Shown in pieces: positions 35,112-46,612 of a DNA stretch of 64,000 nt. How positions within the stretch are numbered: the stretch's first letter is position 1; each line of letters opens with the position of its first letter. A program made the translations under genes and the position numbers. The DNA lies in assembly GCF_000220395.1 (NCBI RefSeq), contig NW_004085885.1, positions 1-64,000 on the forward strand. The letters are read 5' to 3'. The notes below the pieces were generated by a model. The model made no database searches. It was not told where the DNA came from and saw only the letters and a program-made list of their open reading frames with translations. The stretch comes from Ichthyophthirius multifiliis. Its lineage: Eukaryota > Ciliophora > Oligohymenophorea > Hymenostomatida.

Positions 35112-37703
35112 ATGTAAATAAAATATTTCTTTTTATTTGTATTGATTGCATTCAGTGCAACTCTTTTAAAAGCAAATGAGACCTCAACCGAAGAATTCGA
35201 ATTTTAAACCGAAGTAGGTCGTTTAATGGATATAATTATTAATTCTTTATACACTCAAAAAGATATTTTCTTAAGAGAATTGATTTCTAATGCATCAGAT
35301 GCTTTAGACAAATTACGTTTCTTATCAGTTAAAGATACTAAAATTCTTGAAGGAGAAAGTGATCTTAAAATTTATGTTGATTACAATGCTGAGGAAAAGA
35401 CAGTCTCAGTAACTGATACTGGTATAGGAATGACCAAAAATGATTTGATTTAAAACTTAGGTACTATAGCTAAATCAGGAACAACTAACTTTATTGAGGC
35501 TATTAAAGGTAAAAATATATATAAAAAATTAAAAAATATTTTTAAAAAATAGGTGGAAATGTTAGTATTATTGGTTAATTTGGTGTAGGTTTTTACAGTT
35601 CTTTTTTAGTTGGACAAAAAGTCACAGTTACTTCAAAACATTATGAAGATGAATAATATACTTGGGAAAGTAGTGCAGCTAATTCTTTTACTATTACAAA
35701 GGATACAGTATAAACAATAACTAGAGGTACTAAAGTAACTATATATTTAAAACAAGATGCTAACGAATTTGTCGAAGAAAAAACTTTGTCTGAATTAATC
35801 AAAAAGCATTCAGAATTTATTAATTTCCCAATTTATTTGAGAACTTTTAGAGAAGAAGAAAAAGAAGTACCAGTTGAAGAAAATGAAAGTGAAAAGAAAG
35901 ATGATGAAAGTGATGAAAATAAAAAGAAAGAAGAAAGTGAAAAGAAAGGAGATGGTGAAAAAAAAGAAGATGGTGAAAAAAAAGAAGAATAAGATGGAGA
36001 AGGAAAAAAAAAAGATGAAGAAAAACCAAAAACAAAGAAAATAAAAGAAAAAATTCCTGAATGGAAATAAATGAATGAAAACAAAGCAATTTGGACTCGC
36101 CCTAAAGAAGAAATTGAAGATGAAGAATATGTCAGTTTTTATAAAAGTTTCAGTAAAGACTATGAAGTTCCATTAAATTGGATTCATTTTAAAGGAGAAG
36201 GAGAGGTTGAATTTACATCTTTATTGTTTTGCCCAAAGAAAGCTCAACATGACTAATTCGACAACTATTATAGTAAATCAACTGCTTTGAAATTGTATGT
36301 AAGAAGAGTTTTAATTAATGAAGAATTCGAAGAATTAATGCCCAGATATTTAAATTTTATTAAAGGTGTTGTCGATTCTGATGATTTACCTTTAAATGTA
36401 AACAGAGAAAGTATTCAATAAGTGAAAATGTTGAAAGTAATTAGCAGAAAATTGGTAAGAAAAACTCTTGAAATGATAAAAAAAATGGCTGATGAAGAAG
36501 GAAAAGATGAATCGGATGATTATGATGATGATGAATAAGGATCTTAAGATGATTAATAAGTTAAAGATGGTGAAAAGAAGGAAGAAGAAAAGGAAAAAAA
36601 TGAAGATAACAAAGAAGAATAAGAAAAAAAAGCATAAGAAAGAAGAGATAGATATAAAACTTTCTGGAAGGAATTCGGAAAAAATATTAAATTGGGAATT
36701 ATTGAAGATTCTACTAATAGAGAAAAATTAATGAAATTAACTAGATGGTATTCTTCTTATAATTCTACTGAATTAACTTCTTTTGATTAATATATTGAAA
36801 GATCTAAAGAAGGTCAAGATTCTATTTATTATTTGGCAGGAGATAGCAAAGAATAAGTTCTTAATCATCCTACTATTTAAAGATTACTTAAAAAAGGATA
36901 CGAAGTCTTAATTTTGGATGATCCAATTGATGAATTTACTTTCTAAAACATGTCCGAATATAATAAAAAAAAATTCGTAAATGTTGGAAAAGGTAACTTC
37001 AAATTCCCTGAAGATAATGACTAAGAAAAAAAAAGAAACAAAGCTATTAAAAAAATCTTCAAAGTAATAAAAAAAAAGTATTTATCCATATATTTATTCA
37101 AAATAAAAAAAGCCTTTGACTGATTGGTGGAAAAAATTATTGACAGCTGATTTGGAAGAAGTTAGAATTTCTTAAAGACTCCATGATGATCCTTGTGTTA
37201 TTGTCTCAAGTGAACATGGCTATTCAGCTTAAATGGAACGTATTTCTAGAGCCTAAGCTTATGCCAATTCTGATAGATCTAATCCTTAAGCTAATCAAAA
37301 GAAAATTCTTGAAATTAATCCTAATCATCCTGCTATTAAAGAATTACTTGAAAGAGTTAAAGAAGATCCTGATAATTAAACTGAAGAATTAGCTAAAGTC
37401 TTATATGAAGGAGCTATGGTTAACTCTGGTTATAACCTTAAAGAACCTATTGGATTCGCATAAAGATTCTACAGATTACTTAACAGTGCATTAGGTATAC
37501 CTAAAGATGCTCCTATTGAAGATTATGAAGTTAATTTGGATGATGATGAAGATGAAGAAGATTAAGGTATTTTTATTTATTATTAATTTTATATATATTT
37601 ATATTCTTTTAAAGGTAAAAAGAAAAATGTAGTTGGAGATGATAATGAAGAATAAAATTTAGATGATGGTAAAGATGGTAAAGAAGATAAAGAAGATTTG
37701 TGA
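35112..37703 (+). CDS. GRP94: ER-resident HSP90 (GRP94/endoplasmin)
   Basis: ATP-dependent chaperone of the ER lumen. The start [20 protein letters not shown] is a signal peptide. The GHKL ATPase follows: [14 protein letters not shown] near residue 56, DTGIGM near 108, [23 protein letters not shown] long Lys/Glu-rich charged linker (about 245-310) precedes the middle domain ([11 protein letters not shown]; note [18 protein letters not shown]). The C-terminal dimerisation domain contains MERISRAQAYAN and [12 protein letters not shown]. The last residues are KEDL, a variant ER-retention signal, before TGA 37701-37703. Introns are 35509-35552, 37064-37112 and 37567-37614. A second acidic insert ([10 protein letters not shown]) at about 36.5 kb is typical of GRP94. 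Identification is certain to the family, and the signal peptide plus KEDL place it in the ER. Confidence 0.96.
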
Positions 37704-38905
37704 TTTTCTTTCTTTTAGACATTATTTTATAAAAAATAAATAAAAATTAAAATAAAATAAATCATTTTTTTTTTAATTTTTTTGTTAGTTTAATGTTGTT
37801 TATTTTAGTTTCTCTTATTTAATTAATACATAAAAAATAAAATAAATTAAGTATTCTATTAAATATTTGTTAATGCGTTTTTTTTTTTTTTAATACTGAG
37901 TAGAATAGTTTTTATTTTAAAATAAATAAATTCATATTTTAAAAATTATATTTAAAAAATTATAAATTTATAACTATGAATAAATTATTTATATTTTTAC
38001 AAAAATATTAATGTGTTTTATTTTAAATAAAATAAAAAAAAATATTTATTTTCAAATAGTCTAAAATCTAAATAAAATTCTTATTTTTATTTGATAAAAA
38101 TGCGATAATTACTATTGTTATGTATTTTGTTTGTTTTGAATTTTTAGAAAAAAAATAAAAAATTCTTTTTTTATTAATTTTTATATTTGTAAAATCTATA
38201 AAAAAACTTGTTAAATAAAAATTATATTTTAAATATTTTTATAAACTATAAATATAATTATAATATCTTTCTATTTTAATATTTAAATATAGGAAGAAAA
38301 AATAAAAATAAAAATAAAAATAAAAACTAAGAAGAATTCGTTAATTTTTGTTTTTTTCAACTAAATTCAAAAAATAAATATGGAAAAATAAATCAATAAA
38401 GATTAAGTAATAAATATATAAAAAAAAAATTATAGATATAGCGTTTATATACAGAATAAATGATTATTTTTATTTAGAATTTTAAAAATAATATTTTTAA
38501 AAATAATATAGTTTTATTATATTTTATATATTTAAATAAAATAAAAAAATATTTATTATTTTTATATTCACTTTTATATTTTTTTCTATTATGAATATTT
38601 TTTATTTTGGTTATCATTAATCAAAAACAACTTAATAATATTTAGTTCTTATAGAATTTGTGGAATTAATATAAATATATAATAATAACGAATTAGAATA
38701 TAAAATTTTAATTTTTTATAATTTTTCTTATATCTTCTTTAGAGATATATATATTTTTTAATAAAAAAAATAGTATACAAATGATTTTTATTTTACTTAA
38801 CAATAATAAACCTATTTAAATGAAATTTTACCAAAATATTATTCTTTCTAATTTTCATAAAAACCAGTTAGAGCAAAACATAATTACTTATTAGAATAAT
38901 TAAAA
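37704..38905. other. Intergenic, AT-rich
   Basis: 1.2 kb without a convincing frame. A short open frame from ATG 38380 (MEKQINKDQ) ends within 30 codons and does not join cleanly to the downstream gene, so I leave it out. Promoter of the bromodomain gene expected here. Confidence 0.4.
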
Positions 38906-39933
38906 ATGAGTCCAAAATTTTCTCATTAAAATGTAAATTATAAAAAAAATAAAATAAAAAAAAAAATAGAAAACAAAATCATAAGATTAGTTAAAAAAAT
39001 AAATATCTCAAGAAATATCTTCTGCAAGCAGTATAAAAAATTAATGTTTAAAATAAGAAAATCAGCCACTTGATTAATCTTAGAAATTATTAAAAATATT
39101 AAATATGCTTTAATAACATCCAAAAGTTTAACCTTTTTTACGTACTGTAAATCCTAAAGCTTAATAATGTCCAGATTATTTTAATTTTATAAAAGAACCA
39201 ATGGATCTAATTACAATAGAAAAAAAGTTAAATTTAAATTAATATAAATCTTAAAAAGAGTTTGAAAATGATATTTAAAAAGTATGGAATAATAGTTATT
39301 AGTATAATGAAAAAAATACTGAAATATATAATAACACTAAGCAAATCGAATAATACTATAAATAAATATTCAAATAAATAATCAATGAAAATGTCGAAGA
39401 TATAAATAAAACTATTAGTTCAACAAATTAACATGGAACAAGGCATAAATAAATCCAAAATTATAATAAAAAATAATAAAAAACTGATATACCTATGAAT
39501 ATTTTAGAAAAAAAAAATTAATAAAGAATATTTAATAAATTCCTTAAGAGTCTTTATCTGGAATCTGGGAAATTGTAAAATCAGAAGTTGGGCATTAGAA
39601 AAATGATAAAGAGTTAGTCTTTGACATTGATAAATTGAGTGTAAAAAAAGCTAGGGAATTAGAAAGTTATATAAAAAGGTAATTAGAAATCATCTAAAAA
39701 AATAAAAAAATACTTAAATATTCGTAAAAATAGCAATCTAAATAATTAAGTTAAAGTGGTAAATTAAAATTATTTATTGTTCTTTTTTTTAATATATTTT
39801 ATTTTTCATTTTTATTTAAGAAAATAGTGAGAATAGTGAAAGCAGTTAATAATACCCAAATAATTAAAGTAATCAAAATAAAGATAAATAGAAAAATAAA
39901 ATTTAATAAAAAAAAATATAACTAAATAAATGA
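38906..39933 (+). CDS. Bromodomain protein with ET-like C-terminal domain (BET-like)
   Basis: Reader of acetyl-lysine on histones, acting in the nucleus. After a small first exon (MSPKFSHQN, intron about 38933-38967) and a polar linker comes one bromodomain: LLKILNMLQQHPKVQPFLRT, then NPKAQQCPDYFNFIKEPMDL with the FPDYF..I..PMDL hallmark, then KKLNLNQYKSQKEFENDIQK, WNNSYQYNEKNTEIY (the YN asparagine that contacts acetyl-lysine), YYKQIF. About 100 residues later is an ET-like domain: ESLSGIWEIVKSEVG, then ELVFDIDKLSVKKARELESY. To join them the frame must shift by one at the A run about 39537-39539. A final intron (about 39760-39821) leads to a Ser/Asn tail ending at TGA 39931-39933. It is shorter than animal BET proteins, which have two bromodomains. 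Confidence 0.82.
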
Positions 39934-41315
39934 TATTATTAATACATAAAAATAAATTTATAAAATTTAATTGCATTATAAATAAAGAGAAACAAAATAT
40001 AAAAAAAATATAATCAAAATAAGAAATTAATATTTTTTAGATAATTTAAATGGTTTAAAGTTAATATAAAATAAAAAATATATATATAATAAAAAAACTT
40101 TTATATATTATAAATTCTTTTTTATTATTTATTTATAAAAAATAAATAATATTTTATTTTTTAGTATAATTATAAACACTTCTATATGAATAATAATTTA
40201 TTATAAAATATATAATCACTTAATAATAAAATTTATAAATTTAATAATTTTTTTTATTAAAATATAATTTTTAAAATTAATTTATATATAATAATTTGTT
40301 TTTATTAAGTTTAATATATTTATTTTTATTAAATTTCCCTTAATTTATTGTTTTAATAAGTTTAATTTTTTAATTTAATATATTATTATTTAAAAAACAA
40401 TGTTTTATTTTTGTAAAAGTCATATTCATTTTTTTTAATTATTTATAAAAATATTTTTATTTCATTTGTATTTGATATGCAGCTATAATCCGATATTTAA
40501 AATGTGAAGTCTCAATAGCTTGTTTAAAAGATAATTTTTAAATTTCAAATATTTAATTTTATTTATTTAATAATTTTTATTAATTAAATTTGATTGATTA
40601 AATCTTAATAATGTTTTTTTCTATATTTGAATTTACTTTTGAATTTCAAAAAGTAATTATTATTAATAAATAAAATGTAAATTATGAGTTATAAGCTTTT
40701 TTAAGAAATAATATAAATATATAATTTAATATTTAATATTTCTTTATTAACGAAAAGATATAACGATTATTTAAATTATTTTAAAACAATTTTAAAAAGA
40801 TAAGTAAAAAAATGTATATAAATTATATAAAATATAATATTTTTTAAAAAAAAAAGAAAATAATATTTATTTATATTTAAATTTTTTTATTTTACATAGT
40901 TAAAATTACTCATGTCTTTAAAAATAATTTTCTAGAATAAATTTTTAATTAAATTTATTTATGTAAATAATAAATAATTTAATTTAATATATATATTATT
41001 TTTAATTAAAAAAAAATATATATATAAATTTTTAATATTTTAATTATATAAATTAATTATTTATTAAATGGTAATTTTTATGAAATTTGTTTAAAAAAAT
41101 GTAAATTATAATGTTATGTACTTTATTTTATTATAATATATTTTCTGAGAATAATAGACAAAAAAGGAAATTAATAATTAAAATCAAAAACCATATTTCA
41201 AAATACTATGATATATATTATTTAAATAATTATATTAATTTTTAATTAATTTTATTTTATAATTATATTCACAAAAATAATTATATTACCTAAAAGATAA
41301 TATAATATTAGAAAA
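39934..41315. other. Intergenic, AT-rich, nothing recognised
   Basis: 1.4 kb of A/T-dominated sequence with no protein-like frame, RNA gene or long repeat. Confidence 0.4.
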
Positions 41316-43865
41316 ATGATCAATAATACAAATTAAGAAAAAGAATAATAATAAAGTAATAATATAAATGAAGAAGAATAACAAGATTAATTTTTACTTT
41401 CTTAACATAGCGATTATATATTAAAAAATTAAAAGCAATATCTTAAAAGAGGATAACATTATATACAAAAATAAAAATGGGAATAAGTATAAAAACAATA
41501 AAACATATTAAATTTATTAAATTTAAAACAAAATATTATTTAATAAAAAGGCTCTTAAATTCTATGAATTATTAAATGAAGTAAATCCTAATATAGCAAG
41601 TTCTTAAATATTAGCTGGACATTGCTGTTTTCATTTTAAAATGCACCAAAAGGTGATTACTTCTTATTAAAAAGCTATGGATTTATCTGTTAAAGCTAAT
41701 GTAAAATAATATATATAAAAAAAAACTAATATTACTATAATAAATAATATTATTTAATTTAAAATTTATAGAAAGACCCTAATATACATTTTGAACTAGG
41801 TGTTTCAAATTATAAAGTAATTATAATAGAATTAATTAAATCTAATATATATATATATATAATAATAATTAAAGATAATAATTTTTTAAGTCTATATTAT
41901 ATGTTTATTAAAAATTATATTCTAATTTTTTTTTTATTGTATTTAATTTTATATAATATAAAATTAAAGCAAGGAAATTTTAATGAAGCTGAATAAAATT
42001 TTAATAATGTGAACAAATATTCTTAAAAATATGTCTATTAACATATAATAGATTTATATAGAGCTATTATAAAGAAAGTACATAATAGCCATTTAGAATC
42101 TGCAAAATTATTTTTTAAATATTCTTAATTTTAAAGATGAAAAAAATATTTTTAGCGTTCAAAAATCGATTGAAATTTTATGTAATTCTGGATTATAATT
42201 AGAATATGCAAAAGAGGTAAATATTAAATATTTTAAATAATTTTTTTAAATATTATTTATTTAAAAATATAGATGGAAGAAGCTTTTATGTGTTATCAGA
42301 AAGCAAAATAATTAGAAAGTAGTAATATAAATGCATTAAAATGTTTGAGCTGGTTATTATTTTAGAAAAAATGTTATGTAAGAATAATAATAATAAAAAA
42401 ATTATATAAATAATAAAGAGGGAATCTATGGATTCGATTTAAAGAGCATATTAATAAAATAATAAAGATTTCGAAGTTCTTTTAATAATGGCTAAAAATT
42501 ATGATCAATAAAATTAAGTTAAACAGGCTTTAGAATATTTTATAAAGGCGATATAAGTAAATGATAAAAGTTATATTTGTTGGTGTTATTTAGGAATTAC
42601 ATTTTTTAAATTGAATATGGTTTTATTTTTATAAAAAAAAAAAAAAAATTAAAAAAAAAAAAAAAAGATGAAAGATGCTTTCACATGTTTTAATAAAAGT
42701 TATAAACTAGAAAATAATATTGAGGTTTTGTTTAATATTGGCTTACTTTTTGAAATAGGAAAAAGCTATATTGAAGCACTTAATATTTATAAATAAATAA
42801 TTATGGTATGTCCAGATGATTATATGGTTGTAAGAAAAAAAATCAATATAGAAAGAAATGCTTTAAATTAAAATTAAGAGCCATTAAATAAAAAATAATT
42901 GTAAATTTTTTTAATAATTAAATTGTGTGTATATATTTTATTAATTATTTTACTTATATTATCTAGAAACAAATTAAAAATGAATTTAAGAGAACCTCCA
43001 TATAAACCTACTGTTAAATTATGGTTAGAAGAATTGGACGATTAAGGAAAATAAAAGTTATAAGAATAAGAAAATTAATAAATATAATAAATAAATAACT
43101 CTTAATAACTAAAATAAAAATTTTCTTTTGATCCTAAATAAACATAACAATAAAATGATAATAAAGATATATATGATAGTTAATTTAATACACCTGGATT
43201 AATCGCTTAAACTCCAAATTATAAACTTCTGGGTGAATCTTTTGCTAAAAAAATAGTTGATGTTAAAACACATAAGGTATAAATATTTTATTTTTTTAGA
43301 AAAAAAATAAAAAAATAGGAAAGTTTATATAGAAATGTTTTAGATTTTCATAAAAATAGTTTTGATGATATATTCACAAGAAATAGAAATAATTCTATTT
43401 CTATGCTTATATAACATAGTAATATGAAAAGTATGTATTAAATTTATTTAATATAAATTAAATAAAAAAAAAAATAGATGAAGAATATACACATTATAAT
43501 TATCTAGATGATTAAGAATTAATTTATAATTTTTAAACTGAAAATGTATAAAACATCTAAAAATAATATTTATTTATTTTAACAAAAAAATACAGAAAAA
43601 GAATAGTATATTATATAGAAAAAATTCAGAAGATAATAGAATTAGAAATAACTCAAATGCCTCTAATACTAATACTTCACCTTTATAAAAATCAGGAAAC
43701 CAAAAAGGTGATAAAAGTCCTGAATTTGAAAACAATTTATAAGAAAAACCAATTAAAAAAACTAAAACATCTATAAATAATCAATAAATAAAGTCTAATA
43801 AAAATTTAGAATTTTGTAACAAAAATTTAATATTTAATAAATTAGGGATTAAAAAATAAAACTGA
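41316..43865 (+). CDS. TPR-repeat protein resembling Ssn6/Cyc8 corepressors
   Basis: Starts MINNTNQEKEQQQSNNINEE at 41316. After a Gln-rich leader come about eight to ten tetratricopeptide repeats split by many short introns: ALKFYELLNEVNPNIASSQI; FELGVSNYK then GNFNEAEQNFNNV; EEAFMCYQKAKQLESSNINA; VKQALEYFIKAIQVNDKSYI; CWCYLGITFFKLN; DAFTCFNKSYKLE; FNIGLLFEIGKSYIEALNIY. The arrangement 'CWCYLG..' followed by 'LFNIGLLFE' is like the Ssn6/Cyc8 and UTX TPR arrays, which bind transcription factors. The tail contains LREPPYKPTVKLWLEELDDQ and a disordered Asn/Ser/Lys region ending at TGA 43863-43865. One frame shift is needed at the A run 41545-41549. The TPR call is firm; the Ssn6 assignment is tentative. 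Confidence 0.65.
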
Positions 43866-43899
43866 AAAAAAAATTTTAAATATATATAATTAAATTAAT

Positions 43900-43900
<1 letters not shown>

Positions 43901-43931
<31 letters not shown>

Positions 43932-43933
43932 TT
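43901..43933. repeat. (TTTA)n tetranucleotide repeat
   Basis: About eight copies of TTTA, followed by a long A run (about 43935-43957), in the 3' flank of the TPR gene. Confidence 0.85.
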
Positions 43934-44090
43934 TTAAAAAAAAAAAAAAAAAAAAACATTTTAAGTTTATTTATATGTTAATTATTATAATTATATTATA
44001 TTTTTATTTTAATTATTTTTAAAATAATATAATTGTTATTTCATTAAAATTTTCTTTTAATGTATTATATATATTTTTATTTTTATATGC

Positions 44091-46286
44091 TCATTTATTC
44101 TTTTTAGCAATATTATAAGTTCCTTTGTTTTTTTTTTACAATTTATCACTTAAGTTATTACAACTAAAATAATTATCTGAATTTTTTTAATTGTTACCGA
44201 TATTTTCAAAATTCTTTTCTTATATTTATTTTTTTTAAATTAAAATATCAATTGCAGTTTCATCCATATCAATATCTTATAATTTACTATATTACTTTTA
44301 AAGTCTTGCACTTTCAATAATTATTTCTTAAATTTATTAGTCAGTAAGATAATTATTACTATTATTATCAATATCTTCTTCATTGTAATTATTAACTTAT
44401 TTTTAATTTGTGTTTTTTTGAGCCCTTTTTATACTTTCTTATTACTTTTAATCATTAACACTTTATTTTTTTTAATTATTAATATTTTAATATTTTTAAT
44501 CATTATTGATTTAATGTTTTTAAACATTATTGATTTAATGTTTTTAATCATTATTGATTTAATATTTTTAATCATTATTGATTTAATATTTTTAATCTTT
44601 ATTGATTTAATATTTTTAATCATTATTAATTTAATATTTTTAATCATTTATAGCTTTAGAATTAATATTTGTTTCAAAATTATATTTATCTTAAAAATTG
44701 TCAGCTTTCTTCATATTTTCATCCTCAATTTACAAAAACAAATCTTCATTCATTTATTTAATTTCTTAAAAGTTATTTATATCTTATAAATTATGACTTT
44801 CTAAAATATTTACATTTTCTGATTATAGGTTAATATTTCCTTTTTTTGTTTTTTTTATATGATAATCATCAAAACTTTTTTTTTAAAAAAAAATAAAAAA
44901 TAAAAAAATGAAAATATTTTATTATTTTTTTTAAAAAAATAAAATATTAAAAGGAAACCTTTAATTCAATTTATTTACACTATTTAATAGTTAAAGTCTT
45001 GTAGATATTTTATTTGGAGAAGTATTAATTTTAAAATAATTATCATTTTAAGAATATTATGATTTTTCTCTCAAAAAATTATTGTTTTAAATATATTCAA
45101 GTACTCCTTCTGCGGTTATTCTATCATTTTCTTTTATTTAAAGCATTTTCTTTATTAATTATAATAAGCATAAGTATCCTTCACTCTTTTCAACTTAACC
45201 ATTGTTTTTTTCTTCTAAATCTTATAATAATTAATTTAATTTTTAATCATCGAATTATCCATTATCAAAATCATATAAATCCTAATTTATTTAAATATTT
45301 TTTTAAAAAGTAAAATAAATATGAATTGTTTTATAAATTATGGAAAAAATTTACTTTAATAGGTTAGTTATGTAATATTTCCAAAGATACTAAACCCAAA
45401 GAAAAAACGTCGTCTAAGTATTAATTATGTTCAGGGTTCATGATCCTAAAAAAATAAATATATAATATGTTATTATTATATTTATTTATATATAATATAA
45501 TATTTTAATTAATAAATTTCTTTAAAATATAAACATTTTTATTTTTTATTTTTTAGTAATATATATATTATAATTATAATACTAATGTTATAATCCATCG
45601 AAAAGAATTGGAGAAATATACACTTTATCAGTTAATCCTAATAAAAGTCTTTTATATTAAGTCAACTTAGTTAGTATTTATATATCAGTTAACTTAAATT
45701 AATCATAGGGGGAAATAACTATTGTTTATGGACGGACATCTCCATGGTATAAACCATATTATTCGAAAACAATCAATGCATTAGAAATACATTATATTAA
45801 AAAAAATATTTCGCTTACAGAAAATGTTTGTTTCATGCTTTTTCTCTTTTGAATTAATTATTCAAGAGTTTCAGGATAAAATTAGTAAACAATATCTATT
45901 TTAAGTAATTAAGAGCAATAGTCTCCAGAGGAATGAGCTTCAGCCTCTAACAATTCAACAATACAAGGATTTACAATTTGTTTTCTTTGTTCTACTTTTT
46001 AAATAAATTATTCTAATGTTTAATTATTTTAAAATCTAAATTATTTAATTGCCAATAAGTCCTTTATATATAATAATAATTGATATATATTTTTAAATTT
46101 TCATTAAAATTAAAATTAAAATTAATTTAGTAATTTTAAATTTAGCTTTGTTATTACTGCATTTAAAGTATTTTTAACTATTTTGATTTCTCCATATGCT
46201 TCTGTTTCTATTTATTTTATAAAAGCTATGTTTTCTTAAATAAAAGAATTTCTGACTTTGTAAGGATACACTTAATCGTTTCCCAT
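44091..46286 (-). CDS. Probable pseudokinase with octapeptide-repeat C-terminal tail
   Basis: Start MGNDQVYPYKVRNSF at 46286. A kinase fold follows: AYGEIKIVKN in place of a glycine loop, LLAIKQF with the VAIK lysine (after an intron about 46163-46066), ETLEQLIQKR, the catalytic-loop segment YHGDVRPQTIVI, LTDI at the DFG position, DDVFSLGLVSLEIL, and DRITAEGVLEYI. Against HRDLKPEN the Asn is Thr, and DFG lacks Phe and Gly, so catalysis is doubtful. Introns lie about 45565-45450 and 45345-45270; a further one probably lies near 44990-44890. The tail is acidic and Asn-rich, includes seven or so copies of the octapeptide QINNDQKY, then a helical end, DIDMDETAIDILIQK, and TGA 44091-44093. The protein may be a scaffold. 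Distant relation to active ciliate kinases of the same form is likely. Confidence 0.72.
44484..44650 (-). repeat. 24-bp minisatellite encoding an octapeptide repeat
   Basis: About seven copies of a 24-base unit (plus strand, ATTTTTAATCATTATTGATT plus TAAT). Unit length is a multiple of three, and in the pseudokinase frame each unit gives QINNDQKY with small variants (K for N, H for Y, V for D). The other two frames are shadows, including a long hydrophobic plus-strand frame. Confidence 0.8.
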
Positions 46287-46612
46287 TTTTTTTTATTTAT
46301 TATTTTTAATATTATTTTTTATTTATATATAACAAATTTTTAATCATAAAAAAAATTTAAAAAAAAAAATATTTGTTTTTCTGAAGGTAAAATATTTTTA
46401 TTTTAATAGAATTAATTATTATTATATTCAAAATTAAGTATTTTATTTTTATTTTTATTTTTAAAATAAAATAAAAAAAGATATAACTTAAAAAATATAT
46501 TTATTTTTAAAAAAATAAAATATAAAAAAATAAATAAAAATAATATTTTATTATTACAAATAAACTTTAAATTTTAAATCATTATTTTTTTAAAAGAAAA
46601 AAAAAAAAAAAA
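46287..46612. other. Short intergenic spacer
   Basis: 326 bases between the stop of the giant repeat protein and the start of the pseudokinase, both on the minus strand. A/T only, with a 17-base A run near 46596-46612. It holds the pseudokinase promoter. Confidence 0.4.

Noticed and set aside
35833-36089. Serine/phenylalanine-rich minus-strand frames inside the HSP90 gene
   Set aside because: These are shadows of the Lys/Glu-rich charged linker of GRP94.
38380-38470. ATG with a short open frame (MEKQINKDQ) before the bromodomain gene
   Set aside because: It stops quickly and cannot be joined to the bromodomain exons with plausible splice sites; the ATG at 38906 splices in phase.
44418-44789. 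Hydrophobic plus-strand ORF of over 120 residues with repeated Ile/Leu/Asp
   Set aside because: It is the complement of the octapeptide minisatellite in the minus-strand pseudokinase gene; the repeat makes all frames open.
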